A stretch of DNA of 64,000 nt from Negadavirga shengliensis (GCF_042652345.1 NZ_JBHSJJ010000001.1:686417-750416), one strand, 5' to 3'. Shown: positions 34,065 through 42,941, numbered from the stretch's first letter. Notes: generated by a model not told the origin, from the letters alone. Translations and numbers: made by a program.

Positions 34065-35351
34065 ATGGAACTGTATGCTAAAGTGCTGAATTATACTATT
34101 CCTGTATTTCTCTTACTTATTTTGTTAGAAAAGTTCTTCGAGTGGAAGATGCAAAAGCAGGTAATGAGAAGTCTGGACAGCGTCTCCAGTATCAGTTCTG
34201 GCATGACCAACGTGGTAAAGGATGTTTTGGGCCTTACTATCTCAATTTTCACCTATGAATGGATGGTGGGACACTTGGCGATATTTGAAATCAAATCCAC
34301 CTGGCTTGTGTACCTTATCACCTTTATGGTAGTCGATTTTAAAGGTTATTGGACACATAGATGGGAACACAAGATCAATATTCTCTGGAACCGACATGTC
34401 ATTCATCACAGCAGTGAGGAGTTCAATCTGGCCTGCGGGCTGAGGCAAACTGTCTCTACCGTTTTTGATTATTTTACCTTCCTCCTGCTTCCTGCGGCGA
34501 TTGTAGGTGTTCCGGTGGAGGTGATCGCCGTGGTAGCCCCGATCCATCTTTTCCTCCAATTTTGGTACCATACCCGGTTGATCGGCAAAATGGGATGGTT
34601 GGAAGATATCATTGTGACGCCTTCCCACCATAGGGTTCACCACGCGGTGAACAAGGTTTACATGGACAAAAACCTGGGGCAGATATTCATCTTCTGGGAT
34701 AAAATATTTGGAACTTTTCAGGAGGAACTGAATGATGAACCGTGTATCTATGGCATCACGCGGCCGGCCAGAACGTGGAATCCCATAAAAATCAATTTCC
34801 AGCACTTTTTTCTTTTGGTCAAAGATGCTTACCACACCAAAAGCTGGAAAGACAAATTGAGGATCTGGTTCATGCCGACGGGCTGGAGGCCCCCCGATGT
34901 AATGGAAAAGTTTCCCGTGGAGCAGATGGGGGACCTGGGGCATTATCAAAAATACGATACCCCATCCTCCTTGTCCTTCCGGATCTGGGCTTGGATCCAA
35001 CTGATGTTCAATTACCTGCTTTTGATTTACCTTTTTGCCTTTATAATGGAGATAGGAACACCTGGTGTTTTCATCTATGGCGCCTTGGTGGTTGTTGCGG
35101 TATATGCATTCACTGAACTGATGGACAGGAATCCAAATGCCATTTATATGGAACTTTTCAAATCCCTGTCCGTGCTCGCTTTTATTTTTATCCAGGGGGA
35201 TTGGTTTGGAGCCAACACCTACCTTGGATCTTGGTTCACATTTATTGTGGGGATGTACCAGGTGTTGACAGTGGTGGTGGTCTGGGGATTTGTCAATGGC
35301 GAGTTGAAGGGCCATTTCAAATTATTCCCATCTAAGCTTGGGGGCATTTAG
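34065..35351 (+). CDS. Sterol desaturase / fatty acid hydroxylase superfamily membrane protein
   Basis: 428 residues with several membrane helices. The di-iron histidine boxes are complete: HRWEH (about residue 97), HVIHHSS (about 111) and PSHHRVHH (about 187). This places it with O2-dependent, membrane-bound hydroxylases, nearest to the alkylglycerol monooxygenase-like branch because the motif spacing is short and a further set of helices follows the hydroxylase domain. The substrate is probably a lipid. The C-terminal 120 residues (ENYLLLIYLFAF-like helices and IQGDWFGANTY) form an extra transmembrane module common in Bacteroidota members. Confidence 0.88.
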   Translation: MELYAKVLNYTIPVFLLLILLEKFFEWKMQKQVMRSLDSVSSISSGMTNVVKDVLGLTISIFTYEWMVGHLAIFEIKSTWLVYLITFMVVDFKGYWTHRWEHKINILWNRHVIHHSSEEFNLACGLRQTVSTVFDYFTFLLLPAAIVGVPVEVIAVVAPIHLFLQFWYHTRLIGKMGWLEDIIVTPSHHRVHHAVNKVYMDKNLGQIFIFWDKIFGTFQEELNDEPCIYGITRPARTWNPIKINFQHFFLLVKDAYHTKSWKDKLRIWFMPTGWRPPDVMEKFPVEQMGDLGHYQKYDTPSSLSFRIWAWIQLMFNYLLLIYLFAFIMEIGTPGVFIYGALVVVAVYAFTELMDRNPNAIYMELFKSLSVLAFIFIQGDWFGANTYLGSWFTFIVGMYQVLTVVVVWGFVNGELKGHFKLFPSKLGGI

Positions 35352-35375
35352 ACGATAGGTTTGCCGTAGATCCGT

Positions 35376-35792
35376 TTATTTCAACTGGTTGACATCGTCC
35401 AAAAAATAGCAATTTTCATGTCTGCTCATCCCTATCTTGGGATAATAACCCACCGCCTTGGGAGCAGAAATCAGGATGACCTTGGTCTGGGGTGCCGCGA
35501 GCATGGTCTGACGTATCAGCTCTTTTCCGATGCCCATTCCCTGGTACTTTTCGTCAACCGCAAGGTCTGACAGATAAGTACAATAGGCGTGGTCAGTGAT
35601 GGAACGGGCTATTCCCACCAGCTTCCCGTCCATTCGGGCCGTCACGATCAGGTTGGCATTCTGGAGCATCCGTTTTATTCTGGAGGTATCCTGAATAGGT
35701 CTTCTTTCTCCCAATGTGGAGGCCACTAACAACCGGATAAATTCTTCGGAACTTATCCCGGTTTCAATCCGGTATACCAATTCGTCATTCAT
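35376..35792 (-). CDS. GNAT-family N-acetyltransferase
   Basis: About 138 residues from MNDELVYRIE. The central acetyl-CoA-binding motif is CTYLSDLAVDEKYQGMGIGKELIRQ, with the Q-x-x-G-x-G/A pyrophosphate loop intact, followed by VILISAPKAVGYYPKIGM. Substrate not predictable. ATG at 35792 is preferred because upstream codons give an atypical start. It converges with the fatty acid hydroxylase gene (stops 24 bp apart). Confidence 0.88.
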   Translation of the reverse strand: MNDELVYRIETGISSEEFIRLLVASTLGERRPIQDTSRIKRMLQNANLIVTARMDGKLVGIARSITDHAYCTYLSDLAVDEKYQGMGIGKELIRQTMLAAPQTKVILISAPKAVGYYPKIGMSRHENCYFLDDVNQLK

Positions 35793-35937
35793 GTCACAAA
35801 GATAATCCCTCCAAGCCAACAAGATGAGAAACCACCCTGTTAAATGTTCTTTATCTTTTAGCTAAAAAACAATATCTTGCAGATAGCTGAATGATTGCAG
35901 TTTACATTTCGTCTTTACAAACCTAAATCAATCCAAT

Positions 35938-37056
35938 ATGAAATCCAGAAGAGACTTTTTACAAAAACTTACACTTTCCGCCGTCAGTATACCTTTGATG
36001 CCGGCCTACGGTACCAAGAGCTTTGCTGCATATGCAGGTGAATCTTACCAAGGCACGATGTTACGTGTGGCGATCATGGGGCTCGGCAGTTATGGTACCC
36101 GTGTGGCTGATGCCATGAAAGATAGCAAAAAAGCCAAGTTGGTTGGCGTGGTCAGCGGGACGCCTTCCAAAGTCAAAGAGTGGCAGAGCAAATACGGCAT
36201 CCCCGAAAAGAACTGCTATAATTACGAGAATTTCGATGCCATCAAAGACAACCCGGATATTGATGCGGTTTATATTATCACCCCGAATGGACTTCACCAT
36301 GATCAGACGCTGAGAGTGGCAAAAGCCGGCAAACACGTTATCTGTGAGAAGCCCATGGGTATTAACGCCAAGGAATGTAGGGAAATGGTAGAAGCCTGCA
36401 GGAAGGCCAACGTGAAGCTCTTGGTTGGGTACAGGATGCGTCTTGAGCCCAATACGCTGGAAATCGTCCGGATGAGAAAGGATGGCGAATTGGGAAAAAT
36501 CATGTTTTTTCAGGGACTGAGCGGGTTCAGGATTGGTGATCCGACCCAATGGCGGCTGGATAAAAAACTGGCAGGGGGTGGCGCCATGATGGATATTGGT
36601 ATCTATGCGGTCAACGGGTCCAGGTACATGGTAGGGGAAGATCCCGTTTGGGTGACGGCACAGGAGACCAAAACGGATCCTGTAAAATTCAAAGACGGGG
36701 TGGACGAAACCATACAGTTTCAGTTTGGTTTTCCGAGTGGAGCAGTTGCCTCTTGCCTTTCCACTTACAGCATGAACAACCTTGACAGATTTTTTCTGAA
36801 TGGGGAAAAGGGCTTTGCTGAATTGCACCCTGCTACCGGGTATGGACCCATTAAGGGACGTACCCATAAAGGCGAACTCAACAAGCCTCATGTAACCCAT
36901 CAGACCCTGCAGATGGACAGGATGGCTGAAATTATCCTGGAAGGCAAAGAACCGGAGCTACCTTTGGATGGAGAAGAAGGTTTAAAAGACCTTATCATTA
37001 TTGATGCGATATATAAAGCCGTGAAGAGCGGTAAAAAAGAAACTATAGAAATTTAA
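35938..37056 (+). CDS. Gfo/Idh/MocA-family oxidoreductase, Tat-exported
   Basis: 372 residues. MKSRRDFLQKLTLSAVSIP is a twin-arginine signal (SRRDFL), so the folded enzyme with bound NAD(P) is probably exported to the periplasm, as for glucose-fructose oxidoreductase. The Rossmann motif is VAIMGLGSYGTRVADAM and the family motif is HVICEKPMG (about residue 134-141). GGGAMMDIGIYAVNGSRYM supplies the catalytic region (the usual D-x-G/H pattern). The substrate is probably a sugar. It is followed by a strong terminator. Confidence 0.9.
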   Translation: MKSRRDFLQKLTLSAVSIPLMPAYGTKSFAAYAGESYQGTMLRVAIMGLGSYGTRVADAMKDSKKAKLVGVVSGTPSKVKEWQSKYGIPEKNCYNYENFDAIKDNPDIDAVYIITPNGLHHDQTLRVAKAGKHVICEKPMGINAKECREMVEACRKANVKLLVGYRMRLEPNTLEIVRMRKDGELGKIMFFQGLSGFRIGDPTQWRLDKKLAGGGAMMDIGIYAVNGSRYMVGEDPVWVTAQETKTDPVKFKDGVDETIQFQFGFPSGAVASCLSTYSMNNLDRFFLNGEKGFAELHPATGYGPIKGRTHKGELNKPHVTHQTLQMDRMAEIILEGKEPELPLDGEEGLKDLIIIDAIYKAVKSGKKETIEI

Positions 37057-37077
37057 AAGTCCAACCGCCATATTATG

Positions 37078-37114
37078 AGGACGGAGATCGTACGAATCCC
37101 CGTCCTTGTTTTTT
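37078..37114 (+). terminator. Rho-independent terminator after the oxidoreductase gene
   Basis: AGGACGG (37078-37084) pairs with CCGTCCT (37100-37106), followed by TGTTTTTT. The U-tract overlaps the start of the tRNA promoter region. Confidence 0.85.
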
Positions 37115-37131
37115 AATTCCATATAAAGAAT

Positions 37132-37139
37132 TAATTTTG
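37132..37139 (+). promoter_or_regulatory. -7 element of tRNA-Arg
   Basis: TAATTTTG matches TAnnTTTG and ends 13 bp before the tRNA. A TTG at 37106-37108 is 23 bp upstream, a little far for a -33 box. Confidence 0.55.
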
Positions 37140-37152
37140 TCCGCTGACTTTC

Positions 37153-37224
37153 GGCCCCGTAGTACAATGGATAGTGCGTAGGTCTCCGGAACCTAAGATC
37201 CAAGTTCGATTCTTGGCGGGGTCA
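37153..37224 (+). tRNA. tRNA-Arg (anticodon CCG)
   Basis: Acceptor GGCCCCG pairs with CGGGGTC. The anticodon stem TAGGT/ACCTA encloses loop CTCCGGA, anticodon CCG, reading the arginine codon CGG. The T-arm is CCAAG-TTCGATT-CTTGG. CCA is not encoded. A possible integration target: hairpins and a repeat-bounded gene follow within 120 bp. Confidence 0.95.
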
Positions 37225-37274
37225 CTCCATTACTTATAATTAATATCACTTCCCCCTAATTTCTTTGCTTAAAA

Positions 37275-37327
37275 GTATTGGCCACCCCAATACCTGGATT
37301 TCACCGATAGGAAAATCGGTGAAATCC
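37275..37327. repeat. Two adjacent perfect hairpins downstream of tRNA-Arg
   Basis: GTATTGG (37275-37281) pairs with CCAATAC (37287-37293). Two bases later GGATTTCACCGAT (37296-37308) pairs with ATCGGTGAAATCC (37315-37327), a 13-bp perfect stem with a 6-nt loop. Neither is followed by a clear U-run, so simple termination does not fully explain them. Confidence 0.75.
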
Positions 37328-37342
37328 CTTTATCGACAAACC

Positions 37343-37355
37343 GTTTCGGTGTAAC
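37343..37355 (+). repeat. Direct repeat, left copy (GTTTCGGTGTAAC)
   Basis: The 13-bp sequence is repeated identically at 38148-38160. The two copies bracket one minus-strand gene in an 805-bp unit next to tRNA-Arg. Confidence 0.8.
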
Positions 37356-37372
37356 AAGAATAGGATGGAAAA

Positions 37373-38143
37373 TCAAGTTGGGATTTTTTCCCGTACCGCG
37401 TCTATTTTTTCATTGGCGGCCTTTAAAATTTCGCCGTAAGCATCATCATACCAATGGGTTTGCATGAAAACCACATAGTTGATATCATCTCCTTTATCTA
37501 AGCGAATATCCGAATATTCCTTTATCACTTTTTCTTTTATATAAGAATAAAATTTGGATTTAAATTTCTCATCGAAGCATTCTGCCACTGCGGTGTATAG
37601 GTTTTTCTGGTAGGAGTTCAGGTACCCGAAAAATTTTAACAGGTCAGAAAATTCTTTATCTGAAGTCAATTCCAAATAATCAGAGACTGAGTTATGATGG
37701 ATCACATTCATCAATTCAAAGGGATGGGATTTGGCGATAATGTGAAAGTCGACGGGATATTTCTGATTATTCAAAAAACGGACGAGCCTTTTGGAAATTA
37801 TCTCTAGTATCAACCTGTCAATTGGTTTGGTTAATTCTTCGATATAGGTAGATTTAAAAATATTGTGATTTATGTCTATGCCGGTTTCCTGAAAAATACT
37901 AAAAACGCTTTCCAAGATTCTCCTGTCATTCTTTTCGATTTCATGGAATCGGTCAATAATTTGCCGGATTTCCTGATCCGAAATCTTCTCAAAATCCAGA
38001 TGGGAATACAGGTTGGAGAAGGTGGGACTTTTGATGTCATTTGTTTTTGAATTGTAGGTAACCCTCACATAATGAGGATAAATACCTCTTTCGTCCAATG
38101 GTCTGAATCGTTTTTTTGTGACTAATTTTACTGTAAACTTCAT
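37373..38143 (-). CDS. Protein with integrase-arm-like N-terminus, unknown function
   Basis: 256 residues. The first 50 (MKFTVKLVTKKRF, then GIYPHYVRVTYNSK) resemble the arm-DNA-binding domain at the start of Bacteroidota tyrosine recombinases. No catalytic R-H-R-H-Y domain follows; the rest is helical, lysine-rich and unrecognised. The gene is visibly AT-richer and richer in Lys, Ile, Phe and Tyr than its neighbours, which suggests recent acquisition. Its start codon lies 4 bp after the right 13-bp repeat, so that repeat may also overlap its ribosome-binding or promoter region. It could be a DNA-binding remnant of a mobile element or a cargo gene. Confidence 0.6.
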   Translation of the reverse strand: MKFTVKLVTKKRFRPLDERGIYPHYVRVTYNSKTNDIKSPTFSNLYSHLDFEKISDQEIRQIIDRFHEIEKNDRRILESVFSIFQETGIDINHNIFKSTYIEELTKPIDRLILEIISKRLVRFLNNQKYPVDFHIIAKSHPFELMNVIHHNSVSDYLELTSDKEFSDLLKFFGYLNSYQKNLYTAVAECFDEKFKSKFYSYIKEKVIKEYSDIRLDKGDDINYVVFMQTHWYDDAYGEILKAANEKIDAVREKIPT

Positions 38144-38147
38144 AGTT

Positions 38148-38160
38148 GTTTCGGTGTAAC
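38148..38160 (+). repeat. Direct repeat, right copy (GTTTCGGTGTAAC)
   Basis: Identical to 37343-37355. On the minus strand it reads GTTACACCGAAAC and is followed four bases later by the ATG of the bracketed gene. Confidence 0.8.
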
Positions 38161-38257
38161 GGCAAAAAATAGCAAATAAAAACCTTTAATTCCAAATGAT
38201 TGTATTAAAAAAGGTTTTCAAAAGGCTGACCTTTTGTTGGAAGTTAGGGAAATAAGA

Positions 38258-39084
38258 ATGCATATCTCAAAAATATCAGGAGCCATGGGAAAATTATTTC
38301 TTACGCTAATACAGATTCTCTTACCCACCTACGTATTGATCTGTTCGCTGCTCTACTTTTTTCAGGAAAACCTTATTTTCTTCCCCGAGAAACTTCCCGG
38401 TGATTTCAGGTTTGAATTCGACCAAACTTTTGAGGAAATCCCTATCAAAACGCATGACAACAAGATTCTCCACTCCATTTTATTTAAAACCACTTCTCCG
38501 AAAGGGGTGATATTTTATTTACACGGAAATGCAGGTTCTTTACGCTCGTGGGGACAAGTAGCCGAGCTCTATACCCACCTCAATTATGATGTTTTCATGC
38601 TGGATTATAGGGGTTATGGCAAGAGTGAAGGCCGGATTTCCAATCAGACGGAATTATTTCAAGACATCCAAGCGGCATATGATTTAATAAAAAACAGGTA
38701 TGGAGAACGGCAAATCATTGTGCTGGGCTATTCAGTAGGTACAGGGATGGCTACCCAGCTCGCCGCTTCGAACCAGCCCAAATTATTGATCCTTCAAGCC
38801 CCGTTTGTGTCAGCATGACTGATTTGATGAAGCGGCACATGCCTTTTCTACCCACATTTATTTTAAAATATAAATTGGAGAACCATAAATACATCCAGGC
38901 ATGTGATATGCCGATAGTGATATTTCATGGCAAAGATGATGAAATAATCCACTGTGAGTCATCCGTTAAATTGGCCAGGCTTATTGAGACGCCCCATACC
39001 GTTGTTTTTTTGGAGAACCAGGGACACAATGGCATGACCTATCACCCTGTCTATTTAAAAGAAATCAAAAAGATCTTGCCATAA
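38258..39084 (+). pseudogene. Alpha/beta hydrolase split by a frameshift
   Basis: The first frame (ATG 38258 to stop 38818) has an N-terminal membrane anchor, the oxyanion region IFYLHGNAGSLRSWG, and the nucleophile elbow GYSVGTG. The second frame (38815-39084) carries the acid region VIFHGKDDEII and the catalytic histidine in NQGHNGM. In intact relatives (BAAT/YfhR-like serine hydrolases) these are one chain in which LQAPFVS continues into MTDLMKR. A two-base GC surplus, or one lost base, at 38811-38815 breaks the frame. The two frames overlap as ATGA, so coupled translation into two chains is possible but would separate the triad. Likely a recent mutation or a sequencing error. Confidence 0.8.
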
Positions 39085-39191
39085 AGGAACCTGGGCTTGC
39101 CAGATCCGGGATCATACGCCTTTTTCCTTGTTTCGCCGAAATAAGTTGAAAGTAGCCAAGCTAATCACTCGAAATCCAAAGGATGATTGTT

Positions 39192-39809
39192 TTATTCAGC
39201 GGTGCCCCCACCTGTCTTGCCCCGGAAGGGAAAGGTACCGGCAATTGTGTAAGGTCCGATGGGGCGGCCCTCTTGCGTCCATTGTTTTTTTAAAAGAACC
39301 ATTTCATCCGCCAAAAAAGCGGCATGTAAGGGTTGGTCCTGCCAGTCTTCCCAAGCACGCCTGAATTGCTCCTCCGTCATCCTTCTCGCAATGGTCATAT
39401 GGGGCTTCGTGGAAAAGTGGGGGGTGAATTTTTTCCCAAGCCGCAACAACTCCTGGAATTGGGATTTGATGCCGTCAACAATGTTTTTAATCGGCTCTTG
39501 GGTTTTGACATCAGCGAACACGGTATGGGTGGGAAATTGTCCGAAACCATCCAATTCGATCTGTATTGGTGAAACCCCATTCGAAAGGTTTTGAAATTTT
39601 TCTTTGATGAGCGGTTCCCTCTCCTCAAGCTGAAAAAACCTGACCAAAGTGATGTGTGGTTTGAGGTGTGCGGCAAACCGGCATTGGTAAGCCTCCTTAA
39701 AATGTTGCTTGATGTTGACCAGTTTCTCAAAAACATCCTGATCGGGAGAAATGATCAACAGGTATTCGAAAGGTACTTTACCATCAGGTGTGGGAGTATG
39801 GGTTTCCAT
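39192..39809 (-). CDS. 2'-5' RNA ligase / 2H phosphoesterase family protein
   Basis: 205 residues with both H-x-T/S motifs, PHITLVRF (about residue 51) and PHMTIARR (about 135), which form the two-histidine active site of 2H phosphoesterases. Intracellular, acting on 2',3'-cyclic phosphate or 2'-5' linked RNA-type substrates. The C-terminal part (FLADEMVLLKKQWTQEG) is the usual final strand. The physiological role in Bacteroidota is unknown. It converges with the split hydrolase gene. Confidence 0.85.
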   Translation of the reverse strand: METHTPTPDGKVPFEYLLIISPDQDVFEKLVNIKQHFKEAYQCRFAAHLKPHITLVRFFQLEEREPLIKEKFQNLSNGVSPIQIELDGFGQFPTHTVFADVKTQEPIKNIVDGIKSQFQELLRLGKKFTPHFSTKPHMTIARRMTEEQFRRAWEDWQDQPLHAAFLADEMVLLKKQWTQEGRPIGPYTIAGTFPFRGKTGGGTAE

Positions 39810-40248
39810 GGCGGGGTATTTGCGAAGCGGATAAGAACAGCAGAATCATTCCAAAAAATAAAATTCTTTTGGCTTTGAATCAATCGAATTACTGAAATAA
39901 ATGATTTTTAAAGGATATACCGGGAGATAGGCTGTCTGCTATTGCCCGAATAATATGCTGTTTGCCATCACTTCAAACCCGTTGGTCTCCAATAACAGTA
40001 TCTTTACTCCAACAGCTTTTTTTTATTACCTAAAACAGTACAGAGCAGGATGGATAGCATCCTGACCGCATGTAACTTACCGGCGGATTTAATTGAAAAA
40101 CGGCTTACTTACCCGGTAAACCGTCCTGCACCAGGAGGGTAAATCAATGCCAAAACACTGGTTTATTTCCTTCTGGTGCTTATCTTTAAGGGACCGGACC
40201 AATGATGGCCAATAAAATTTTGTAAACCTCCCATTTAAACTCACTTGG
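39810..40248. other. Non-coding gap upstream of lutA
   Basis: 439 bp. Small hairpins occur (AGGATG/CATCCT near 40055; TTACCGG/CCGGTAA spanning about 40077-40126). No confident promoter, RNA gene or reading frame was found. Regulatory sites for the lut operon probably lie here. Confidence 0.45.
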
Positions 40249-40980
40249 ATGAAAGTCGGCCTGTTTATCCCCTGTTATGTGGACCAGTTTTATCCCCAGA
40301 CAGCCATTGCTACGCTTGAATTGCTTGAAAAATACAAGGTAGAAGTGGCTTACCCTTTGGACCAAACCTGTTGTGGACAGCCCATGGCCAATTCAGGGTA
40401 TGAAAGTTCTGGTAAGGCTTCTGCCGAACTGTTTTTGAAAAATTTTTCCGATTTTGAATATATAGTGGCGCCTTCCGGTAGCTGCACCCTCCATGCAAAA
40501 GAGCATATCTTACCCCTTGACGGCAGCGGACCGAAAATTTATGAACTGTGTGAATTCCTGACGGATGTTTTGAAGGTTGAAACCATTGATGCCTCCTTCC
40601 CGCACAAAGTGGGCGTACATGCCAGCTGCCATGGCTTGCGGGGCTTACGGCTGGCCAAGCCCTCAGAGGTGGTAGGAACCGATTTTAACAAACCTCTGAG
40701 CTTATTGGAGAAAGTCAGGGATATTGAGGTGGTCAATTTGAAAAGAAAAGATGAGTGCTGTGGCTTCGGCGGTACGTTTGCCGTCTTTGAGGAGGCCGTT
40801 TCAGTGAATATGGGGAAGGACAGGATAGCTGATCATCAAGGTCAGGGAGTGGAAATCATTACCGGGGCGGACATGTCCTGTCTGATGCATTTGCAGGGCA
40901 TTTTAAAGCGGGAGAAAAGCCCCATCAGGGTCATGCACATCGCAGAGATCCTCAACGGAAATAAACCTCAAAATAATTGA
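40249..40980 (+). CDS. lutA: Lactate utilization protein A (Fe-S oxidoreductase subunit)
   Basis: 243 residues with two cysteine-rich CCG domains: FIPCYVDQFYP with QTCCGQPMANSG, then HASCHGL with DECCGFGGTFAV. This is the LutA/YkgE pattern, in which the CCG motifs hold an iron-sulfur cluster. LutABC oxidises L-lactate to pyruvate on the cytoplasmic side. lutB starts 4 bp after its stop and lutC overlaps lutB, so the three form an operon in canonical order. No lutP-type permease is adjacent; the fatty acid transporter at 46.7 kb is another operon. Confidence 0.93.
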   Translation: MKVGLFIPCYVDQFYPQTAIATLELLEKYKVEVAYPLDQTCCGQPMANSGYESSGKASAELFLKNFSDFEYIVAPSGSCTLHAKEHILPLDGSGPKIYELCEFLTDVLKVETIDASFPHKVGVHASCHGLRGLRLAKPSEVVGTDFNKPLSLLEKVRDIEVVNLKRKDECCGFGGTFAVFEEAVSVNMGKDRIADHQGQGVEIITGADMSCLMHLQGILKREKSPIRVMHIAEILNGNKPQNN

Positions 40981-40983
40981 TTC

Positions 40984-42366
40984 ATGGCAACAGGAAGTGT
41001 CAAAACCCATGCAGCCGCGGCAGAAGAATTCCTTAAAGACGGGGAAAGGAGTCACTGGCACGACGAAACGCTCTGGCATGTGCGGCAAAAAAGGGATACA
41101 GCGGCCCAAAAACTTCCGGAATGGGAAAGTTTAAGGGATGTGGCCTCCCAAATCAAAGACTACGTTCTTTCCCATCTTGATGGATTATTGCTGCAGTTTG
41201 AGCAAAAAGCCAGAGAAAACGGCATCGAAGTGTTTTGGGCAAAAGACGCAAAGGAGCACAATGAACATGTCTACCGCATCCTCCAGGAGAACAATGTGAC
41301 TAAGCTGGTGAAGAGCAAATCCATCCTCACAGAAGAATGTGGTCTCAACCATTTTCTCGAAGAAAAAGGCTATGATGTGGTGGATACCGACCTGGGAGAA
41401 CGTATCATCCAGTTCAATAAACAGGTTCCCAGCCATATCGTCATGCCGGCCATCCACTTAAAAAAAAGGGAGATAGGGGATATTTTTCATACGCACCTTG
41501 GTACAGAAGCCGGAGCTGATGATCCGGGCTACCTGACCGAAGCTGCCCGCCAGCATTTAAGGCAAAAATTCATAGAAGCCGACGGGGCTGTTACCGGGGT
41601 CAACTTTGGTATTGCTGAAACCGGAGGATTTGTGGTCTGTACCAATGAGGGCAATGCAGACATGGGAACCCATCTGGCGGATATACATATTGCCTGCATG
41701 GGAATAGAAAAGCTTATCCCCCGGGCTGCCGATCTGGGCGTGTTTTTGCGGTTACTCGCGAGAAGCGCCACGGGCCAGAGCATCACCAATTATACTTCCC
41801 ACTTTCACCGTCCAAGACCCGGCAAGAAAATGTATTTGATTCTGGTGGATAACGGCCGTACGGCCCAACTGGGCAGGGAGGATTTTAGGAATTCATTGAA
41901 ATGCATAAGATGCGGGGCATGTATGAATACTTGTCCCATTTATCGCAGGAGCAGCGGCTTCAGCTACAATGCCACTGTACCGGGCCCCATCGGCTCCATT
42001 CTTTCTCCCGGTACGGATCTCAAAAAACACAGCAGCCTGCCTTTTGCTTCTACCTTGTGCGGTTCCTGTTCCGAGGTATGCCCGGTAAAAATCAACATCC
42101 ATGAGCAGCTGTACAAATGGAGACAGGTGATCACTGAAGAAGGCCCCCCCCAGCCTGCCAAAAAGTGGGCGATGAAATTCGGAGGCATGGTCATGTCCAA
42201 ACCAAGATTATATGATTTTCTGGGGAAACTGGCCAGAAGATCACTGAAGAACAGTCCTAAAGGCCTGATATACAACCGCTTCAATGCCTGGGGTAAGAAA
42301 AGGGATCTGCCTGACGTGCCTAAAGAAAGTTTCAAGGAATGGTATCAAAAAAACAGGAAATCATGA
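40984..42366 (+). CDS. lutB: Lactate utilization protein B (ferredoxin-like iron-sulfur protein)
   Basis: 460 residues. The N-terminal 300 form the LUD domain (AETGGFVVCTNEGNADMG). Two 4Fe-4S motifs follow, CIRCGACMNTCPIY (about residue 306) and CGSCSEVCPVKI (about 358), which transfer electrons from lactate. The C-terminal 60 residues match the LutB tail. It is the electron-transfer subunit of the LutABC complex. Start ATG lies 4 bp after lutA. Confidence 0.93.
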   Translation: MATGSVKTHAAAAEEFLKDGERSHWHDETLWHVRQKRDTAAQKLPEWESLRDVASQIKDYVLSHLDGLLLQFEQKARENGIEVFWAKDAKEHNEHVYRILQENNVTKLVKSKSILTEECGLNHFLEEKGYDVVDTDLGERIIQFNKQVPSHIVMPAIHLKKREIGDIFHTHLGTEAGADDPGYLTEAARQHLRQKFIEADGAVTGVNFGIAETGGFVVCTNEGNADMGTHLADIHIACMGIEKLIPRAADLGVFLRLLARSATGQSITNYTSHFHRPRPGKKMYLILVDNGRTAQLGREDFRNSLKCIRCGACMNTCPIYRRSSGFSYNATVPGPIGSILSPGTDLKKHSSLPFASTLCGSCSEVCPVKINIHEQLYKWRQVITEEGPPQPAKKWAMKFGGMVMSKPRLYDFLGKLARRSLKNSPKGLIYNRFNAWGKKRDLPDVPKESFKEWYQKNRKS

Positions 42367-42941
42367 GCAGCAGGGAACAAATTATGGAAGCCATTCAGAA
42401 AAATAAGCCAAGGGCCACGCCTCTGCCCGAATTGCCGGCTTATGCGTCACCTGCAGACAGGACAGAACTCTTCAAAACCAGTCTCGCTTTGAATGGCGGG
42501 GAAGCGATTGAAGTTCAATCCCTTAAAGAAGTGGAGGCATGGCTGAGCTCGGAATTTTCTGCCGATAAAATCAGGGTTTCTATGATTTCCGACCTTGCGG
42601 GTGACCTCGATGTCCAAAAATTGGACGATCCGCATGAACTGGAGAATGTGGAGGTGGCATTGCTGGAGGGAGAGTGGGGTGTAGCGGAAAACGCCGCCAT
42701 TTGGCTGCCTGAGGAAAAACTCCTGCACCGTGCTTTACCCTTTATTGCCCAGCATCTGGCGGTTGTACTCAGAAAAGATAAAATCCTGGGCAATATGCAT
42801 GAGGTTTACCAAAGGATCGATGTATCGGATCCAGGCTATGGGGTGTTTATTGCAGGCCCCTCCAAAACCGCGGATATAGAACAGTCCTTGGTGATCGGGG
42901 CTCATGGGCCCAGAAGCATGAAGGTGTTTCTGATGGACTGA
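42363..42941 (+). CDS. lutC: Lactate utilization protein C
   Basis: About 192 residues from MSSREQIMEAIQKNKP, LUD-domain protein. Landmarks are WGVAENAAIWLPEE and VFIAGPSKTADIEQSLVIGAHGPRSMKVFLMD at the end, the LutC signature. Its ATG overlaps the lutB stop codon by 4 bp (ATGA), typical of coupled translation. An upstream in-frame ATG at 42339 lies inside lutB and is less likely. Confidence 0.92.
   Translation: MSSREQIMEAIQKNKPRATPLPELPAYASPADRTELFKTSLALNGGEAIEVQSLKEVEAWLSSEFSADKIRVSMISDLAGDLDVQKLDDPHELENVEVALLEGEWGVAENAAIWLPEEKLLHRALPFIAQHLAVVLRKDKILGNMHEVYQRIDVSDPGYGVFIAGPSKTADIEQSLVIGAHGPRSMKVFLMD

Noticed and set aside
38790..38830. Programmed -1 frameshift in the hydrolase
   Set aside because: No slippery heptamer or downstream pseudoknot is visible at the junction; mutation or read error is simpler.
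39128..39364. 78-codon plus-strand frame inside the 2H phosphoesterase gene
   Set aside because: It is antisense to a well supported gene and unlike any known protein.
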